From an uncultured Acetatifactor sp. (GTDB lineage Bacteria; Bacillota; Clostridia; Lachnospirales; Lachnospiraceae), in the NCBI GenBank assembly GCA_910577235.1, contig CAJTMX010000007.1, positions 28,072 to 92,071 on the forward strand: DNA of 64,000 nucleotides, written 5' to 3'. Both the position numbers and the translations under genes were made by a program. The notes beneath the pieces are model-generated. The model ran no database searches and was not told the DNA's origin. It saw only the letters and a list, made by a program, of their open reading frames with translations. Positions 34,677 to 43,882 of this stretch are shown here, piece by piece; position 1 is the stretch's first letter, and every line of letters starts with the position of its first letter.

Positions 34677-36353
34677 TCATTGCTGTACATAAGATGCGGT
34701 ATCAATTTGCGGGCCTGTCGCATCTTTGCTGTTGTTAACAGGCACGGCCACCCGCCAGTCATAAAATTCGGTAATATCAAAATCATTTAAAAACGGTTCT
34801 ACATCCGCGAAATAGATGATGTATATGCTGTTTAGATCGATATTTTCATAATCTACGCGGGTTTTGATAAGCAATCCGTCTTTTTCAAAGCTGGCCGGGG
34901 CCGGGAACTGGTCATATTTAACATGGGCCAGATATTCCGTAGGCAGGGTATTGGTGAACAGGAGCAGCCGTGGCCATTGGGTGGCCTTTTCGGCGCAGAT
35001 GGTTGAAAATCCCTGTTCTTTGCTCACCTCCAGGGCATATTCCACGGATTCCTGCACTCCTGCCGCGAAATAGGCCTCCGTAATGGCTTTATATTTGGTA
35101 TAGTAATCTTTTTGAAACAGCAGGAAACACACGCAATAGCAGCCGGCGGTTAATATTGCCGCAGTCAGGCCGATTATTTTCTTCTTATGGGTAAACCAGG
35201 CCGTGATCTGCCACACACCATAGGATTCAAGCAGAACCAGAGGGATGAACAGACTGTTCACCTGGTGCATCCTTGCCGACAGATACAGGCAATTGATCAC
35301 GCCGCACAGTACATTGGCGGCTATGAAAAACTCGTAGCAAAATTTTCTCCTGACCATATGGACGAGGGTGTTTAAGAAGAGAAGGACGGCACCCAGCAGG
35401 ATCATCACCCGCCCTATATTGTAAAAGAGTCCCCAGGGCAGCAGCACGTCATATACATTGCCGGTGTCCTGTCTGATCAGCAGTCTTGCGGCTGTTTTCA
35501 GGTTGCTTATGATATTTTGCAGTCTGAAAGAAACTTCCCTCCCTCTGAATCCCACCGTTTTGGGTATGGTTATAAACGGAAGTGAAATTTCCGGCAAAAC
35601 ATCTATATTTATCAGCACGAAGAGCAACAGGGGCAACGCAAGCAAGAACAGGATGACCACAGACAGGAGAGTCCACCTGCTCAGACGGATCTTTTTCGCG
35701 CATATCCCATATACAATCTGCATAAAAAGTAATATGGGAGCGATGATCCAGATGACGGCATAGCAATACAGGCTCATACCGTAAAAAAGAGCCGACAACA
35801 TAAAACAGCGTTGGTTTTCCAGACCTTTTACAAAGAAAAACAGCCCGAAAATGAGAAAACCGGGAGCAAGATTCGCATCCAGGGCCCAACGGGACATCAT
35901 CACATGCCAGGGACATACCGCCAGTAGAAACAAGGCCCACAGCCCGGCTGTCCGATTGAACATATGCCGCATCAGGCAATAGACTGCCCAGAGCGTAAAG
36001 ACGGATATCAGTGCCTGAGGCAGACGGTACAGATATATGCTTGTCTCCCCGCCGGTCAGGAACATCAGAAAGGTCAGCAGCCAGCTGTACATCGCGCTCT
36101 GGCCGTCTCCCCAGCTGGACATATATATTGGCATACGCAATCCGGCGGAGTCTCTGCCTTCATGATATAGATCATAAGAGTTCAAGGCCACAAACGCTTC
36201 GTCCTGATGTAGGCCCCCGGGTACGCTGCCCAGATATATAAGGCGTATTACCGCGCCGAACAAAAGTACTATTACAGGCAGAATCCCGAAAAAAATATTT
36301 TTCCAATCGGCGGCTGCTCCGCTGTCTATCCGGAGTCTGGTTGATCTTTCCAT
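34677..36353 (-). CDS. GT39 / PMT-ArnT-like membrane glycosyltransferase
   Basis: A 558-residue protein, first gene of the inverted block, with GGAG eight bases before ATG 36353. It has the most canonical PMT/ArnT signature in the window: 'GGLHQDEAFVALNSYDLY' (about 46-63) after the first membrane helix, then 'RLPQALISVFTLWAVYCLMR' and 'CPWHVMMSRWALDANLAPGF'. About ten membrane segments are followed by an outside C-terminal domain (about 420-558). It should transfer a polyprenyl-phosphate-linked sugar on the outer face. Its own near-consensus promoter lies in the divergent region upstream. Confidence 0.8.
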   Translation of the reverse strand: MERSTRLRIDSGAAADWKNIFFGILPVIVLLFGAVIRLIYLGSVPGGLHQDEAFVALNSYDLYHEGRDSAGLRMPIYMSSWGDGQSAMYSWLLTFLMFLTGGETSIYLYRLPQALISVFTLWAVYCLMRHMFNRTAGLWALFLLAVCPWHVMMSRWALDANLAPGFLIFGLFFFVKGLENQRCFMLSALFYGMSLYCYAVIWIIAPILLFMQIVYGICAKKIRLSRWTLLSVVILFLLALPLLLFVLINIDVLPEISLPFITIPKTVGFRGREVSFRLQNIISNLKTAARLLIRQDTGNVYDVLLPWGLFYNIGRVMILLGAVLLFLNTLVHMVRRKFCYEFFIAANVLCGVINCLYLSARMHQVNSLFIPLVLLESYGVWQITAWFTHKKKIIGLTAAILTAGCYCVCFLLFQKDYYTKYKAITEAYFAAGVQESVEYALEVSKEQGFSTICAEKATQWPRLLLFTNTLPTEYLAHVKYDQFPAPASFEKDGLLIKTRVDYENIDLNSIYIIYFADVEPFLNDFDITEFYDWRVAVPVNNSKDATGPQIDTASYVQQ

Positions 36354-36392
36354 TGCTCTGTCTCCTTCATGGCTGGAATTCTTTTCTGTAAC

Positions 36393-36421
36393 ATTATATC
36401 CAACTTCTTACAAATTGTCTA
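36393..36421 (-). promoter_or_regulatory. promoter of the inverted block (34677-36353 onwards to pseC)
   Basis: Minus strand: TAGACA (36421-36416), 17-nt spacer, TATAAT (36398-36393): 11 of 12 consensus positions. It drives the four-gene minus-strand block ending with pseC. Confidence 0.75.
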
Positions 36422-36430
36422 CCTTTATCA

Positions 36431-36459
36431 TTGCATCCTTGACGTCCCTATTGTATACT
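36431..36459 (+). promoter_or_regulatory. divergent promoter of the 36512 gene
   Basis: TTGCAT (36431-36436), 17-nt spacer, TATACT (36454-36459). The two divergent promoters are only 10 bp apart, so one regulator binding there could control both blocks together. Confidence 0.65.
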
Positions 36460-36511
36460 ATCATAAATCGGAAACGGTGCCTAAAAAGGCATGGAAATGA
36501 AAGGAGCGGCA

Positions 36512-37969
36512 ATGGAACAGAGAACATCCAAGGTATATCATATCCTGTGGACAGCTCTTCCGTATATGGGGCTGATAGTGTGGGGAGCCTTATGTATCAC
36601 CGACAATCTGTGGTATGATGAGGCATATACGGCGGCGCTGATCTCCCATCCGCTGGGGGAGCTGGTGAGGATCACCTCCCAGGACGTCCACGCTCCTTTT
36701 TATTATATACTGCTGAAAGGGTTCTATACTCTGTGCGGCGGCGGGCCCCATTTTTGGCCGTTAAAGCTGTTCTCTCTGCTGTGGATGTTTGCCTATATGC
36801 TCCTGGGAAAATACGGGGTAAAAAGGCTGTACGATGAGCAGACTTCCGTGTATTTTATGCTTTTTTCGATCCTGATGCCCAGCATGTGCGTGCAGGCGGG
36901 CAACGCCCGGATGTACGCCATGGGACTGTTCTTTTTTACCGCCGCCGGACTGCTGGCCTGCGGCATTCTGAAACAATCCTCTTCCGCGAAGTGGATTCTG
37001 CTCAGCCTGTGCGGCATAGGCAGTGTCTATAGCCATACTTTTTCCATGATCGAAACATTTATACTGTATCTGATACTTCTGGGGGCGTTGCTCTACCGCA
37101 AAAAGTACGCCCTGCTGAAATGGTATCTGGCCAGCGGGCTGGCCGTGGGTCTGTGTTATATGGCCTGGCTTTTGGTGGTCTACAGGCAGATGCAGACCAG
37201 AATCGCGTCCGCGGGGGCCAATGAGCAGTTGTTCGTCCCCGATATGTATACGTTGATGGATTACTGCAAGGAATGGTTTTCCGCCATGGATACCCCGATC
37301 ATGTCGGTGATCTATCTGGGTATGGCGCTCACCCTGTTTCTGGGATATTACGCCGTGGACAGGATGCGGAGCAGCAAATGTTATATTCCCGGCTGGGGCA
37401 TGGGTATACTGGGTCTTACCGCGCTGACCGGAGGTCTGCTGTCCTATTACGTGACGCCCTGTTTTCTGGGACGCTATATCTTTCCGGGGTTCGGAGCCCT
37501 GGCACTGTTTTACGCGGTGGGAATGAAACAGATATCTTCTCTTCGGGTCAGGGCAGCGGTGCTGTTGGTGTTTGTGTGCTGCTTTGCGGCGCAGTACCGA
37601 TCCGAGCTGAAACTGGAATATGACCCGGGGCTGCAGGAGTATGAGGCATTTTTTGAGAGCAATGTGGGACAGGAGGATATGATCATGGCCACAGATATCC
37701 ATCCCCTGCTCCTCAGTGTCTATCATCCTGACAGGCAGTATATGGGCTACGGGTATCTGCCGCCCTTCTCCCCTTTTCGGAATACGTCCGTGTTCACACA
37801 GTGGGAACAGCTCCGGGATGTGACGGGCAATATTTGGCTATATGGATTTGCCCACAGGGACATGCCGGATTTTGCCCCTTATTACAACATTGAACAGGCT
37901 TTCCGGTTCCACTATATGTATTATGATTTTGTGATCTGCCGGTTGACCCCTGCGGAACCACTGGAATAA
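36512..37969 (+). CDS. GT39-like membrane glycosyltransferase
   Basis: ATG 36512 has AAAGGAG five bases upstream; an earlier in-frame ATG (36491) lacks one. The 485-residue protein has the loop 'NLWYDEAYTAALISHPLGEL' (about 33-52) and 'DVHAPFYYILLKGFY' (about 60-74). These are the same two-loop pattern as in the genes at 11221 and 19199 and in many bacterial GT39-like proteins. About nine membrane segments and an outside tail (about 375-485) follow. It is the first plus-strand gene after the inverted block and precedes the putative pseudaminic acid transferase. Confidence 0.74.
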   Translation: MEQRTSKVYHILWTALPYMGLIVWGALCITDNLWYDEAYTAALISHPLGELVRITSQDVHAPFYYILLKGFYTLCGGGPHFWPLKLFSLLWMFAYMLLGKYGVKRLYDEQTSVYFMLFSILMPSMCVQAGNARMYAMGLFFFTAAGLLACGILKQSSSAKWILLSLCGIGSVYSHTFSMIETFILYLILLGALLYRKKYALLKWYLASGLAVGLCYMAWLLVVYRQMQTRIASAGANEQLFVPDMYTLMDYCKEWFSAMDTPIMSVIYLGMALTLFLGYYAVDRMRSSKCYIPGWGMGILGLTALTGGLLSYYVTPCFLGRYIFPGFGALALFYAVGMKQISSLRVRAAVLLVFVCCFAAQYRSELKLEYDPGLQEYEAFFESNVGQEDMIMATDIHPLLLSVYHPDRQYMGYGYLPPFSPFRNTSVFTQWEQLRDVTGNIWLYGFAHRDMPDFAPYYNIEQAFRFHYMYYDFVICRLTPAEPLE

Positions 37970-38059
37970 GGGAACATAATATGCTATACTGTCCCCAGGG
38001 CCTGCTGTTTTGCGCCCCAGGCCTGCGGGATCATGCCGATGAAGAGAGGGCTCCGGAGT

Positions 38060-39142
38060 ATGAAGGAACGCATCTATATCTGTCACACCTACTATCATGT
38101 ATATGTGACGTTTTTAAAGGAATTAAACCGCCCCAGAGAGCAGCGGGGCCAGGCCACGCTGGTGCTCAGCAGCCTGTCCATAGACTTTGAACGTCTGGGG
38201 GAGAGGGTGGAGGCCACGGGGCTGTTTCAGGCTGTGATACCCTTTGACGAAAAGAGGGACACCGCCTTTCCGGAGCTGGCGAGATACCGCCGGGACACGG
38301 GAAACCTGGTAAAGAATCTGATAAACCGGGTGAAGTTCACCAGAAAGTTTGCCCGGGCGCTGGCCCCCACGATCCCGGTGAATCTGCGGGAGTACGGCCA
38401 GGTGTATGTGTACTGCGACTCCGACCCCATCGGATATTATCTGAACGTATACAGGATTCCCTATCACGCGCTGGAGGACGGGCTGAACTGTCTGAAAAAC
38501 TACGACGCGGCGAGGTATGACAACAGAGGGCATTTCGGACTGAAAGCATTTTTGTCTGAGCGGTGCAATCTGATCTTTATTCAAAACGGATATGGGAAAT
38601 ACTGTATAGATATGGAAGTCAACGACATATCCCTGTTAAAATACCCCTACCGAAAATATGTGCAGCAGCCCCGGCAGGAGCTGGTGGACCGGCTGACCCA
38701 GGAGGACAAGGACATCATCCTCCGGGCCTTTGTGCGGGATATGGAGGGGTTGAAGGCTCAGTTGGGTAGTGCAGACGGGGACGGTGTTTCCGGGCAGGAC
38801 AAGATACTGATCCTCACCGATCCCCTGTGCAGTCTGGAGATACGGGAGAGGATATTCCGGGATATCATAGCCAGATTCGAGCCGGAGGGAAAGATCTTTT
38901 TAAAGCCCCATCCCCGGGATGCGCTGGACTACCGGACGCTGTTTGGGGAGTATCCTCAGTTTGACGCCACGGTGCCCATGGAGATGCTGAATTTTTTCCC
39001 GGGCATTCACTTTAAGAAGGTGGTGGCGGTGCTGACGGAGGTGGGAGCCATTCGGTTCGCCGATGAAAAAGTGCGGCTGGGGGAGGCTTTTATGGACATG
39101 TATGAAGATCCGCTGGTCCACAGGCAGAATGAGCAGATCTGA
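38060..39142 (+). CDS. putative pseudaminic acid transferase (bacterial sialyltransferase-like, GT52/GT38 type)
   Basis: A soluble protein of about 360 residues. It begins 'YICHTYYHVYVTFLKEL', matching the start of bacterial GT52/polysialyltransferase-type enzymes. It carries both signature motifs: the (D/E)-(D/E)-G motif as 'ALEDGLN' (Glu139-Asp140-Gly141, general base) and the HP motif as 'KPHPRD' (His284-Pro285, CMP binding). A Ser/Thr-containing segment 'VLTEVGAIR' follows near the C-terminus, where the family has its third motif. With the CMP-pseudaminic acid synthetase 3 kb downstream, the natural reading is a transferase using CMP-pseudaminic acid. Start uncertain: ATG 38060 fits family length, ATG 38039 and 38033 are also in frame. 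Donor assignment is inference. Confidence 0.65.
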   Translation: MKERIYICHTYYHVYVTFLKELNRPREQRGQATLVLSSLSIDFERLGERVEATGLFQAVIPFDEKRDTAFPELARYRRDTGNLVKNLINRVKFTRKFARALAPTIPVNLREYGQVYVYCDSDPIGYYLNVYRIPYHALEDGLNCLKNYDAARYDNRGHFGLKAFLSERCNLIFIQNGYGKYCIDMEVNDISLLKYPYRKYVQQPRQELVDRLTQEDKDIILRAFVRDMEGLKAQLGSADGDGVSGQDKILILTDPLCSLEIRERIFRDIIARFEPEGKIFLKPHPRDALDYRTLFGEYPQFDATVPMEMLNFFPGIHFKKVVAVLTEVGAIRFADEKVRLGEAFMDMYEDPLVHRQNEQI

Positions 39143-39147
39143 GGGGC

Positions 39148-39194
39148 GGCAGGCACAGAGGGCATGAGCAGATTAAGGGCTGGCAGGCACAGAG
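39148..39194 (+). repeat. short direct repeats in the gap before the ABC transporter gene
   Basis: GGCAGGCACAGAG occurs at 39148-39160 and again at 39182-39194 (34-nt period), within a 146-base intergenic gap rich in CAGAG and CAGAC motifs. No promoter or terminator was recognised there. Confidence 0.6.
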
Positions 39195-39288
39195 ACGGCA
39201 CAGACGGATTTGGCAGTGTGGACTTGAAACAGGGCAGCCGGGCGTCAATCTGGGACAAGAAATCAGACAGGATTGAGAGTATATATTT

Positions 39289-41061
39289 ATGGGACATATA
39301 TTAAAGAAACTGAACATTTTACTGGATAAGGCCCAGAAACGCGCTATGGGATGGCTGGTGGTGCTGATGGTCATCAGCGCGGCCCTGCAGACTCTGGGGG
39401 TGGGGATGATCCTGCCGGTGGTGCAGATCGTCATGGACAGCCAGGCCATAGACAGGCCGGGACTGCTCCACCAGGCTTATCTATGGCTGGGGGGCGGCTC
39501 CCGGATGCGTTTTTCCGTGATCGTAATGCTGGGACTGGTGCTGGCGTATGTGCTTAAGAATGTGTTCCTGTTCTTTCAGCAGAAAGCCACCCTGGCCTTT
39601 GTATATTCCAATCAGTTCAGCACTTCCGAGCGGATGATGCGGGGATATCTGCGGCGGAGCTATGAATATTATCTCAACGCGGATACGGCGGTGATCCAGA
39701 GGAATATCACTGCCAATGTGAACAATATGTACGCTCTGATCCTGGCGCTTTTGCAGCTCACCTCCGACATGATCATGTTTCTGTTTCTGGTGGGATTCCT
39801 GCTGGTGGAGGACGCGGTGATGACGATCCTGATCGCGGTGGTGATGGTCCTGCTGCTGGCCGCCATCAAGTGGGTGTTAAAACCCATGCTGCAGAGGGCG
39901 GCGGCCCAGCACCAGGACTGCTACAGCGGCCTGCTGAAATGGATATCCCAGACGGTGCAGGGAGTCAAGGAGATCAAGATATCCTGCAAGGAGCAGTATT
40001 TTGTGGACGAATACTTAAATTACGGCAACGGCTATGTCACTGCGGCCCGCAAGAACGATCTGTACAGCCAGACACCCAAGCTGCTGATCGAGACGGTCTG
40101 CGTGGCATGTATGATCGGATACATCATCTATATGCTGGCCAGCGGCGTGGACAGCAGCGACATGGTGACCACGCTGACGGCTTTCGCCGCGGCGGCCATG
40201 GCGCTTTTGCCCTGCGTCAACCGCATCAACAACCAGATGAACAAGATAGATTTCTGCGAGCCTTTTCTGATGGCGGTCAGCGATGACCTGCAGGAGGAGA
40301 TCAGCGGCGAAAACGTGGATATGAGCTACGCCACAGACACGGACGAAAAGCTGCCGGTGCGGGAGAAGATTGAGCTTGCGGACATTGTATACGCTTATCC
40401 GGGCACCGAGAAAAAGATCTTTGACCACGCGTCTCTGACCATACCCATCGGCAAGAGCGTGGGCATCGTGGGGACTTCGGGCGCGGGTAAAAGTACGGTG
40501 GTGGATATCCTGCTGGGACTGCTCAAGGTGCAGCAGGGGCAGATCACGGCGGACGGCGTGGATGTGATGGCCCATTACAGGGCCTGGCTGAAAAATGTGG
40601 GCTATATCCCCCAGATGATCTTTATGCTGGATGATACCATACGCAGGAACGTGTGTTTCGGAGTGCCCGAGGAGAGGATCGACGAGGACAGGCTGTGGGA
40701 GGCCCTGCGGGAGGCGCAGCTGGATGAATTTATCAGGACCCTGCCGGAAGGCCTGGAGACCAGCATCGGCGAGCGGGGGATTCGGCTCTCCGGCGGACAG
40801 CGGCAGCGTATAGGTATTGCCAGGGCGCTGTATAACGACCCGGAGGTGCTGATATTAGACGAGGCCACCTCGGCGCTGGACAATGACACCGAGGCGGCGA
40901 TCATGGAATCCATCAATCATTTCCAGGGGCGCAAGACGCTGATCATCATTGCCCACAGGTTGCAGACCATAGAGAAATGCGACCTGGTATACCGGGTGCA
41001 GGACGGCCGGGCCGTGGTGGAGAGAGGCAATCCAGAGGGGGAACATCCCCATGCCGGTTGA
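39289..41061 (+). CDS. PglK-like ABC flippase for lipid-linked glycan (fused membrane and ATPase domains)
   Basis: A 590-residue half-transporter. Six membrane helices (about 20-310) are followed by an ATPase domain (about 360-575) with Walker A GTSGAGKST (395-403), signature LSGGQ (500-504), Walker B 'VLILDE' (520-525) and the H-loop in 'IIAHRLQ'. The overall layout and 'ALQTLGVGMILPVVQIVMD' in the first helix match PglK/WlaB-type flippases, which move undecaprenyl-pyrophosphate-linked oligosaccharides to the outside. No Wzx or Wzm/Wzt is present, so this is the only export candidate. An alternative is peptide or lipid export. Homodimerisation is expected. Confidence 0.82.
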   Translation: MGHILKKLNILLDKAQKRAMGWLVVLMVISAALQTLGVGMILPVVQIVMDSQAIDRPGLLHQAYLWLGGGSRMRFSVIVMLGLVLAYVLKNVFLFFQQKATLAFVYSNQFSTSERMMRGYLRRSYEYYLNADTAVIQRNITANVNNMYALILALLQLTSDMIMFLFLVGFLLVEDAVMTILIAVVMVLLLAAIKWVLKPMLQRAAAQHQDCYSGLLKWISQTVQGVKEIKISCKEQYFVDEYLNYGNGYVTAARKNDLYSQTPKLLIETVCVACMIGYIIYMLASGVDSSDMVTTLTAFAAAAMALLPCVNRINNQMNKIDFCEPFLMAVSDDLQEEISGENVDMSYATDTDEKLPVREKIELADIVYAYPGTEKKIFDHASLTIPIGKSVGIVGTSGAGKSTVVDILLGLLKVQQGQITADGVDVMAHYRAWLKNVGYIPQMIFMLDDTIRRNVCFGVPEERIDEDRLWEALREAQLDEFIRTLPEGLETSIGERGIRLSGGQRQRIGIARALYNDPEVLILDEATSALDNDTEAAIMESINHFQGRKTLIIIAHRLQTIEKCDLVYRVQDGRAVVERGNPEGEHPHAG

Positions 41062-41147
41062 CATTATAGTGTGGGCGCTGTCCGCGTAACGTCCGGGAGA
41101 TGTAAGCGGGATGGCAGCATTGGCGCCGCAGGAACGGAGGATATCTC

Positions 41148-42209
41148 ATGCTACTGAGCGTGATCGTGCCGGTCTACAATATGGCAGCGGAGGGAAAATT
41201 AAATTTTTGTCTGGACAGTCTGGTGAATCAGACCGTCACCGACTATGAGATTATCGCCGTGGACGATGCATCCACGGACAATTCTCCGGATATTTTGCAG
41301 GAGTATGCCGAGAGGTATCCGGACAAGGTGCGGGTTCTGACCCATCAGGTGAACAGGAGGCAGGGCGGCGCCAAGAACACAGGAATGAAAGCAGCCACAG
41401 GGGAGTGGATCGGCTTTATCGACAGCGACGATTGGGTGACGCCGGACTATTACGAAAAGCTGCTGAACCGGGCCAGGGAGACCGGCGCGGATATGGTGGG
41501 CTGCGACTATAATCTGGTGGATTCCCATACCTTTGAGGTGGGAAAAGTGGTACAGAACAACTCATCGGAGCAGACCGGGGTGCTGGACCGGGAGAAACAC
41601 GGCAGCCTCATTATGCGTTCCGGCAGTATGGTGATCAAGATCTATAAGCGCCAGGTGATCGAAGACAATCACTTGGACTTCCCGGAGGGGATCTTCTATG
41701 AGGACAACTGCGCCGGCCCGGTCTGGTCTCTGTATTTCACCCGTTTTGAGCGGGTGGAGGAACCCCTCTACTACTATTACCAGCATTCCTCCTCCACGGT
41801 GCACTATATATCCGAGGAGAAATGCCGGGACAGGATGGCGGCGGCGGGGCTGATGCTCCGGCAGTGTCGGGAGAGAGGGTTCCTCCGGCAGTATTACCCG
41901 GAGATACAGTACCGGTTCACGGAACTGTATTATGCCATAACCCTTTTTTCCTATATGCTGGGATGCCCCCACAGAAGGCTTTCCTTTGTGAGGGAACTGG
42001 GCAGGGGGATGCGTGAGGCTTTTCCCGATTTTCAGGACAATCCCTACTACAGGCAGTATACGGACCATGAGGAGCAGCAGATGATCGCCCTGCAGATGCG
42101 GTCTGACGCGAAATTTTACTTTTATTACGGGCTGAAAGTGTGGGTGCGCAAATGGAAAAAGAGGATGCGGGCACACATCGGGCGGAAAGGCGGAGAAAAA
42201 CATGCGTAA
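41148..42209 (+). CDS. GT2 family glycosyltransferase (soluble)
   Basis: A 353-residue GT-A enzyme with 'SVIVPVYN' (4-11), 'VDDASTD' (about 37-43), 'GGAKNTGMKAATGEWIGFID' and the D-x-D in 'IDSDDWVTP' (about 89-97). The C-terminal part is basic, 'KVWVRKWKKRMRAH', suggesting membrane association without spanning it. GGAGG lies seven bases from the ATG. The end overlaps pseF by 8 bases, so it is translated together with the CMP-pseudaminic acid synthetase. It probably extends the lipid-linked glycan in the cytoplasm. Confidence 0.87.
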   Translation: MLLSVIVPVYNMAAEGKLNFCLDSLVNQTVTDYEIIAVDDASTDNSPDILQEYAERYPDKVRVLTHQVNRRQGGAKNTGMKAATGEWIGFIDSDDWVTPDYYEKLLNRARETGADMVGCDYNLVDSHTFEVGKVVQNNSSEQTGVLDREKHGSLIMRSGSMVIKIYKRQVIEDNHLDFPEGIFYEDNCAGPVWSLYFTRFERVEEPLYYYYQHSSSTVHYISEEKCRDRMAAAGLMLRQCRERGFLRQYYPEIQYRFTELYYAITLFSYMLGCPHRRLSFVRELGRGMREAFPDFQDNPYYRQYTDHEEQQMIALQMRSDAKFYFYYGLKVWVRKWKKRMRAHIGRKGGEKHA

Positions 42210-42888
42210 GATAGCGATCATAACGGCCAGGGGCGGCAGTAAGCGGATTCCCCGAAAAAATATCCGGGAGTTCTGCGGCAAACCCATACTGGCCTACTCC
42301 ATAGAGGCGGCCTTGGAGTCTAAGCTGTTTGACACGGTGATGGTGTCCACGGATGACGGAGAGATTGCCGAAATCGCCCGCCGCTACGGGGCAGAGGTGC
42401 CCTTTTACCGCAGCGAGAGTACGGCGGGTGACTATGCCACCACCAATGACGTGCTGCTGGAAGTTCTGGCGGAGTATGAAAAGAGAGGGGAGCATTATGA
42501 GCTGGGCTGCTGCATCTATCCCACAGCGCCCTTTGTGACTGCCGACAAGCTGCGGGACGCCATGGAAAGGCTGGAGAGCAGCGGCGCGGATACGCTGATC
42601 CCGGTGGTGGCATTCTCCTACCCGCCCCAGAGAGCTATGCTTGTAAAGGAAGGGCGGCTGGTGTTTGAGTACCCCCAGTATCTGGACAGCAGATCCCAGG
42701 ATCTGGAGCCTCACTATCATGACGTGGGACAGTTCTACCTGTTTTATACCGAGGCTTTTAAGAGAAACCGGAAACTGATGACAGGTGATATCCTGCCCTA
42801 TGTGGTGTCGGAGCTGGAGGTACAGGATATAGACAATCTGACGGACTGGGAGATCGCGGAGATAAAGTTCCGTTTCATGCAGGGCTGA
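42202..42888 (+). CDS. pseF: CMP-pseudaminic acid synthetase, PseF
   Basis: Last activation step: CTP plus pseudaminic acid gives CMP-pseudaminic acid. The 228-residue nucleotidyltransferase has the mononucleotide-binding motif 'ITARGGSKRIPRKNI' (about 7-21), 'DTVMVSTDDGEIAEIA' and 'CCIYPTAPFV', as in NeuA-like enzymes. 'FSYPPQRAM' and 'HDVGQFYLF' are typical of the PseF branch. It overlaps the GT2 gene upstream. Length matches PseF (about 230). Confidence 0.9.
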   Translation: MRKIAIITARGGSKRIPRKNIREFCGKPILAYSIEAALESKLFDTVMVSTDDGEIAEIARRYGAEVPFYRSESTAGDYATTNDVLLEVLAEYEKRGEHYELGCCIYPTAPFVTADKLRDAMERLESSGADTLIPVVAFSYPPQRAMLVKEGRLVFEYPQYLDSRSQDLEPHYHDVGQFYLFYTEAFKRNRKLMTGDILPYVVSELEVQDIDNLTDWEIAEIKFRFMQG

Positions 42889-42948
42889 CAACGGGGAATA
42901 ATTTTGTCCCCATATTTATGAGAATCGGGCAGAGAGGACAAATATAAC

Positions 42949-43401
42949 ATGGACATAGAGTATAAAAGACTTACAGAAAAAGATCTGGATACCTTTATCC
43001 ATATGAGGATCGATCAGCTGCGGGAAGAGGGAGCAACGGAGGAGATTGATCTAAAACCGGCGCTGATGGACTATTATCACCGCCATATGGCCGACGGCAC
43101 ATTTGTATCATGGCTTGCTTTTGAAGGGGATAAGATCATCGGAACCAGCGGCATGTCGTTTGTAGAAAAACCCCCTTATTTCGGCAGTCCCAATGGTAAA
43201 ATAGGATTGATTTCCAGCATGTATACCAACCCCTGCTACAGAAGAAAGGGCATAGCAAGAGAACTATTGTCCCGTGTTGTAAATGACGCAAAGGAACATG
43301 GGTGCGGGGTGGTACAGATTACTGCTTCCGATATGGGAGTAAAACTGTATGCGGACTATGGATTTCTTCCCAATGAAAAATTTATGCAATACAAACTATA
43401 G
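42949..43401 (+). CDS. GNAT-family acetyltransferase
   Basis: A 150-residue GNAT protein with 'CYRRKGIARELLSRVVNDAK' (about 97-116) as acetyl-CoA loop and 'MGVKLYADYGF' as motif B. The preceding 'GLISSMYTNP' strand is typical. AGAGGA lies ten bases before the ATG. Substrate unknown. It opens a three-gene stretch (42949-44443) that looks like general cargo rather than glycan genes and is somewhat more AT-rich than its neighbours. Confidence 0.78.
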   Translation: MDIEYKRLTEKDLDTFIHMRIDQLREEGATEEIDLKPALMDYYHRHMADGTFVSWLAFEGDKIIGTSGMSFVEKPPYFGSPNGKIGLISSMYTNPCYRRKGIARELLSRVVNDAKEHGCGVVQITASDMGVKLYADYGFLPNEKFMQYKL

Positions 43402-43435
43402 GGGATGCCGGGCAACAGCCGGGGAAGGGGAAAAT

Positions 43436-43825
43436 ATGGAATATAGGTATGTGAGAATACAAGGCAGAGAGAACTCCTACATTACAAAATATCCCAAAGG
43501 CATTTTCAGCCTCTGTTGGAATCTGATCGGGGAGAAACGGCTGAGCGAGGAAGAAAGAGAGCGTTTCATAGCGATTGATGAATGGTTTAAAAAGAATCTT
43601 CCCGAACCTGAACCCTGTAAGAACCGCGAAAAGGTCATCACTTTTTTCAAGAGTAATAATACCGCAGAAATGCTGGAGATATTGAAACCGGCCATGGCTT
43701 TGCTGGATAAATATCAAAAACCGTATGATGTGGTATATACAAATTTTGTGGGAACAATCATTTACGAGGACGACTGGCAGGTCGCCGTCCGGGTCGAAGA
43801 CGGAAAGATGGCAGACACAGAATAA
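43436..43825 (+). CDS. conserved hypothetical protein
   Basis: A 129-residue soluble protein beginning 'MEYRYVRIQGRENSYI', with a central 'EWFKKNLPEPEPCKN' and 'YTNFVGTIIYEDDWQVAV'. I associate this pattern with small conserved proteins of Lachnospiraceae but know no function. ATG 43436 has GGGGAAGGGG just upstream. It lies between a GNAT gene and a YdeI-like gene. No membrane segment or catalytic motif is evident. Confidence 0.65.
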   Translation: MEYRYVRIQGRENSYITKYPKGIFSLCWNLIGEKRLSEEERERFIAIDEWFKKNLPEPEPCKNREKVITFFKSNNTAEMLEILKPAMALLDKYQKPYDVVYTNFVGTIIYEDDWQVAVRVEDGKMADTE

Positions 43826-43882
43826 TCCGCAACAAGTATTCCGGGCAGTGTAAAAAACAGAGCGGAGAAAAGGGAGCAGATG

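Noticed and set aside
39289..41061. Peptide/bacteriocin exporter
   Set aside because: There is no C39 peptidase domain and no precursor peptide gene nearby. The PglK-like first helices and glycan context favour a lipid-linked glycan flippase, though this is not proven.
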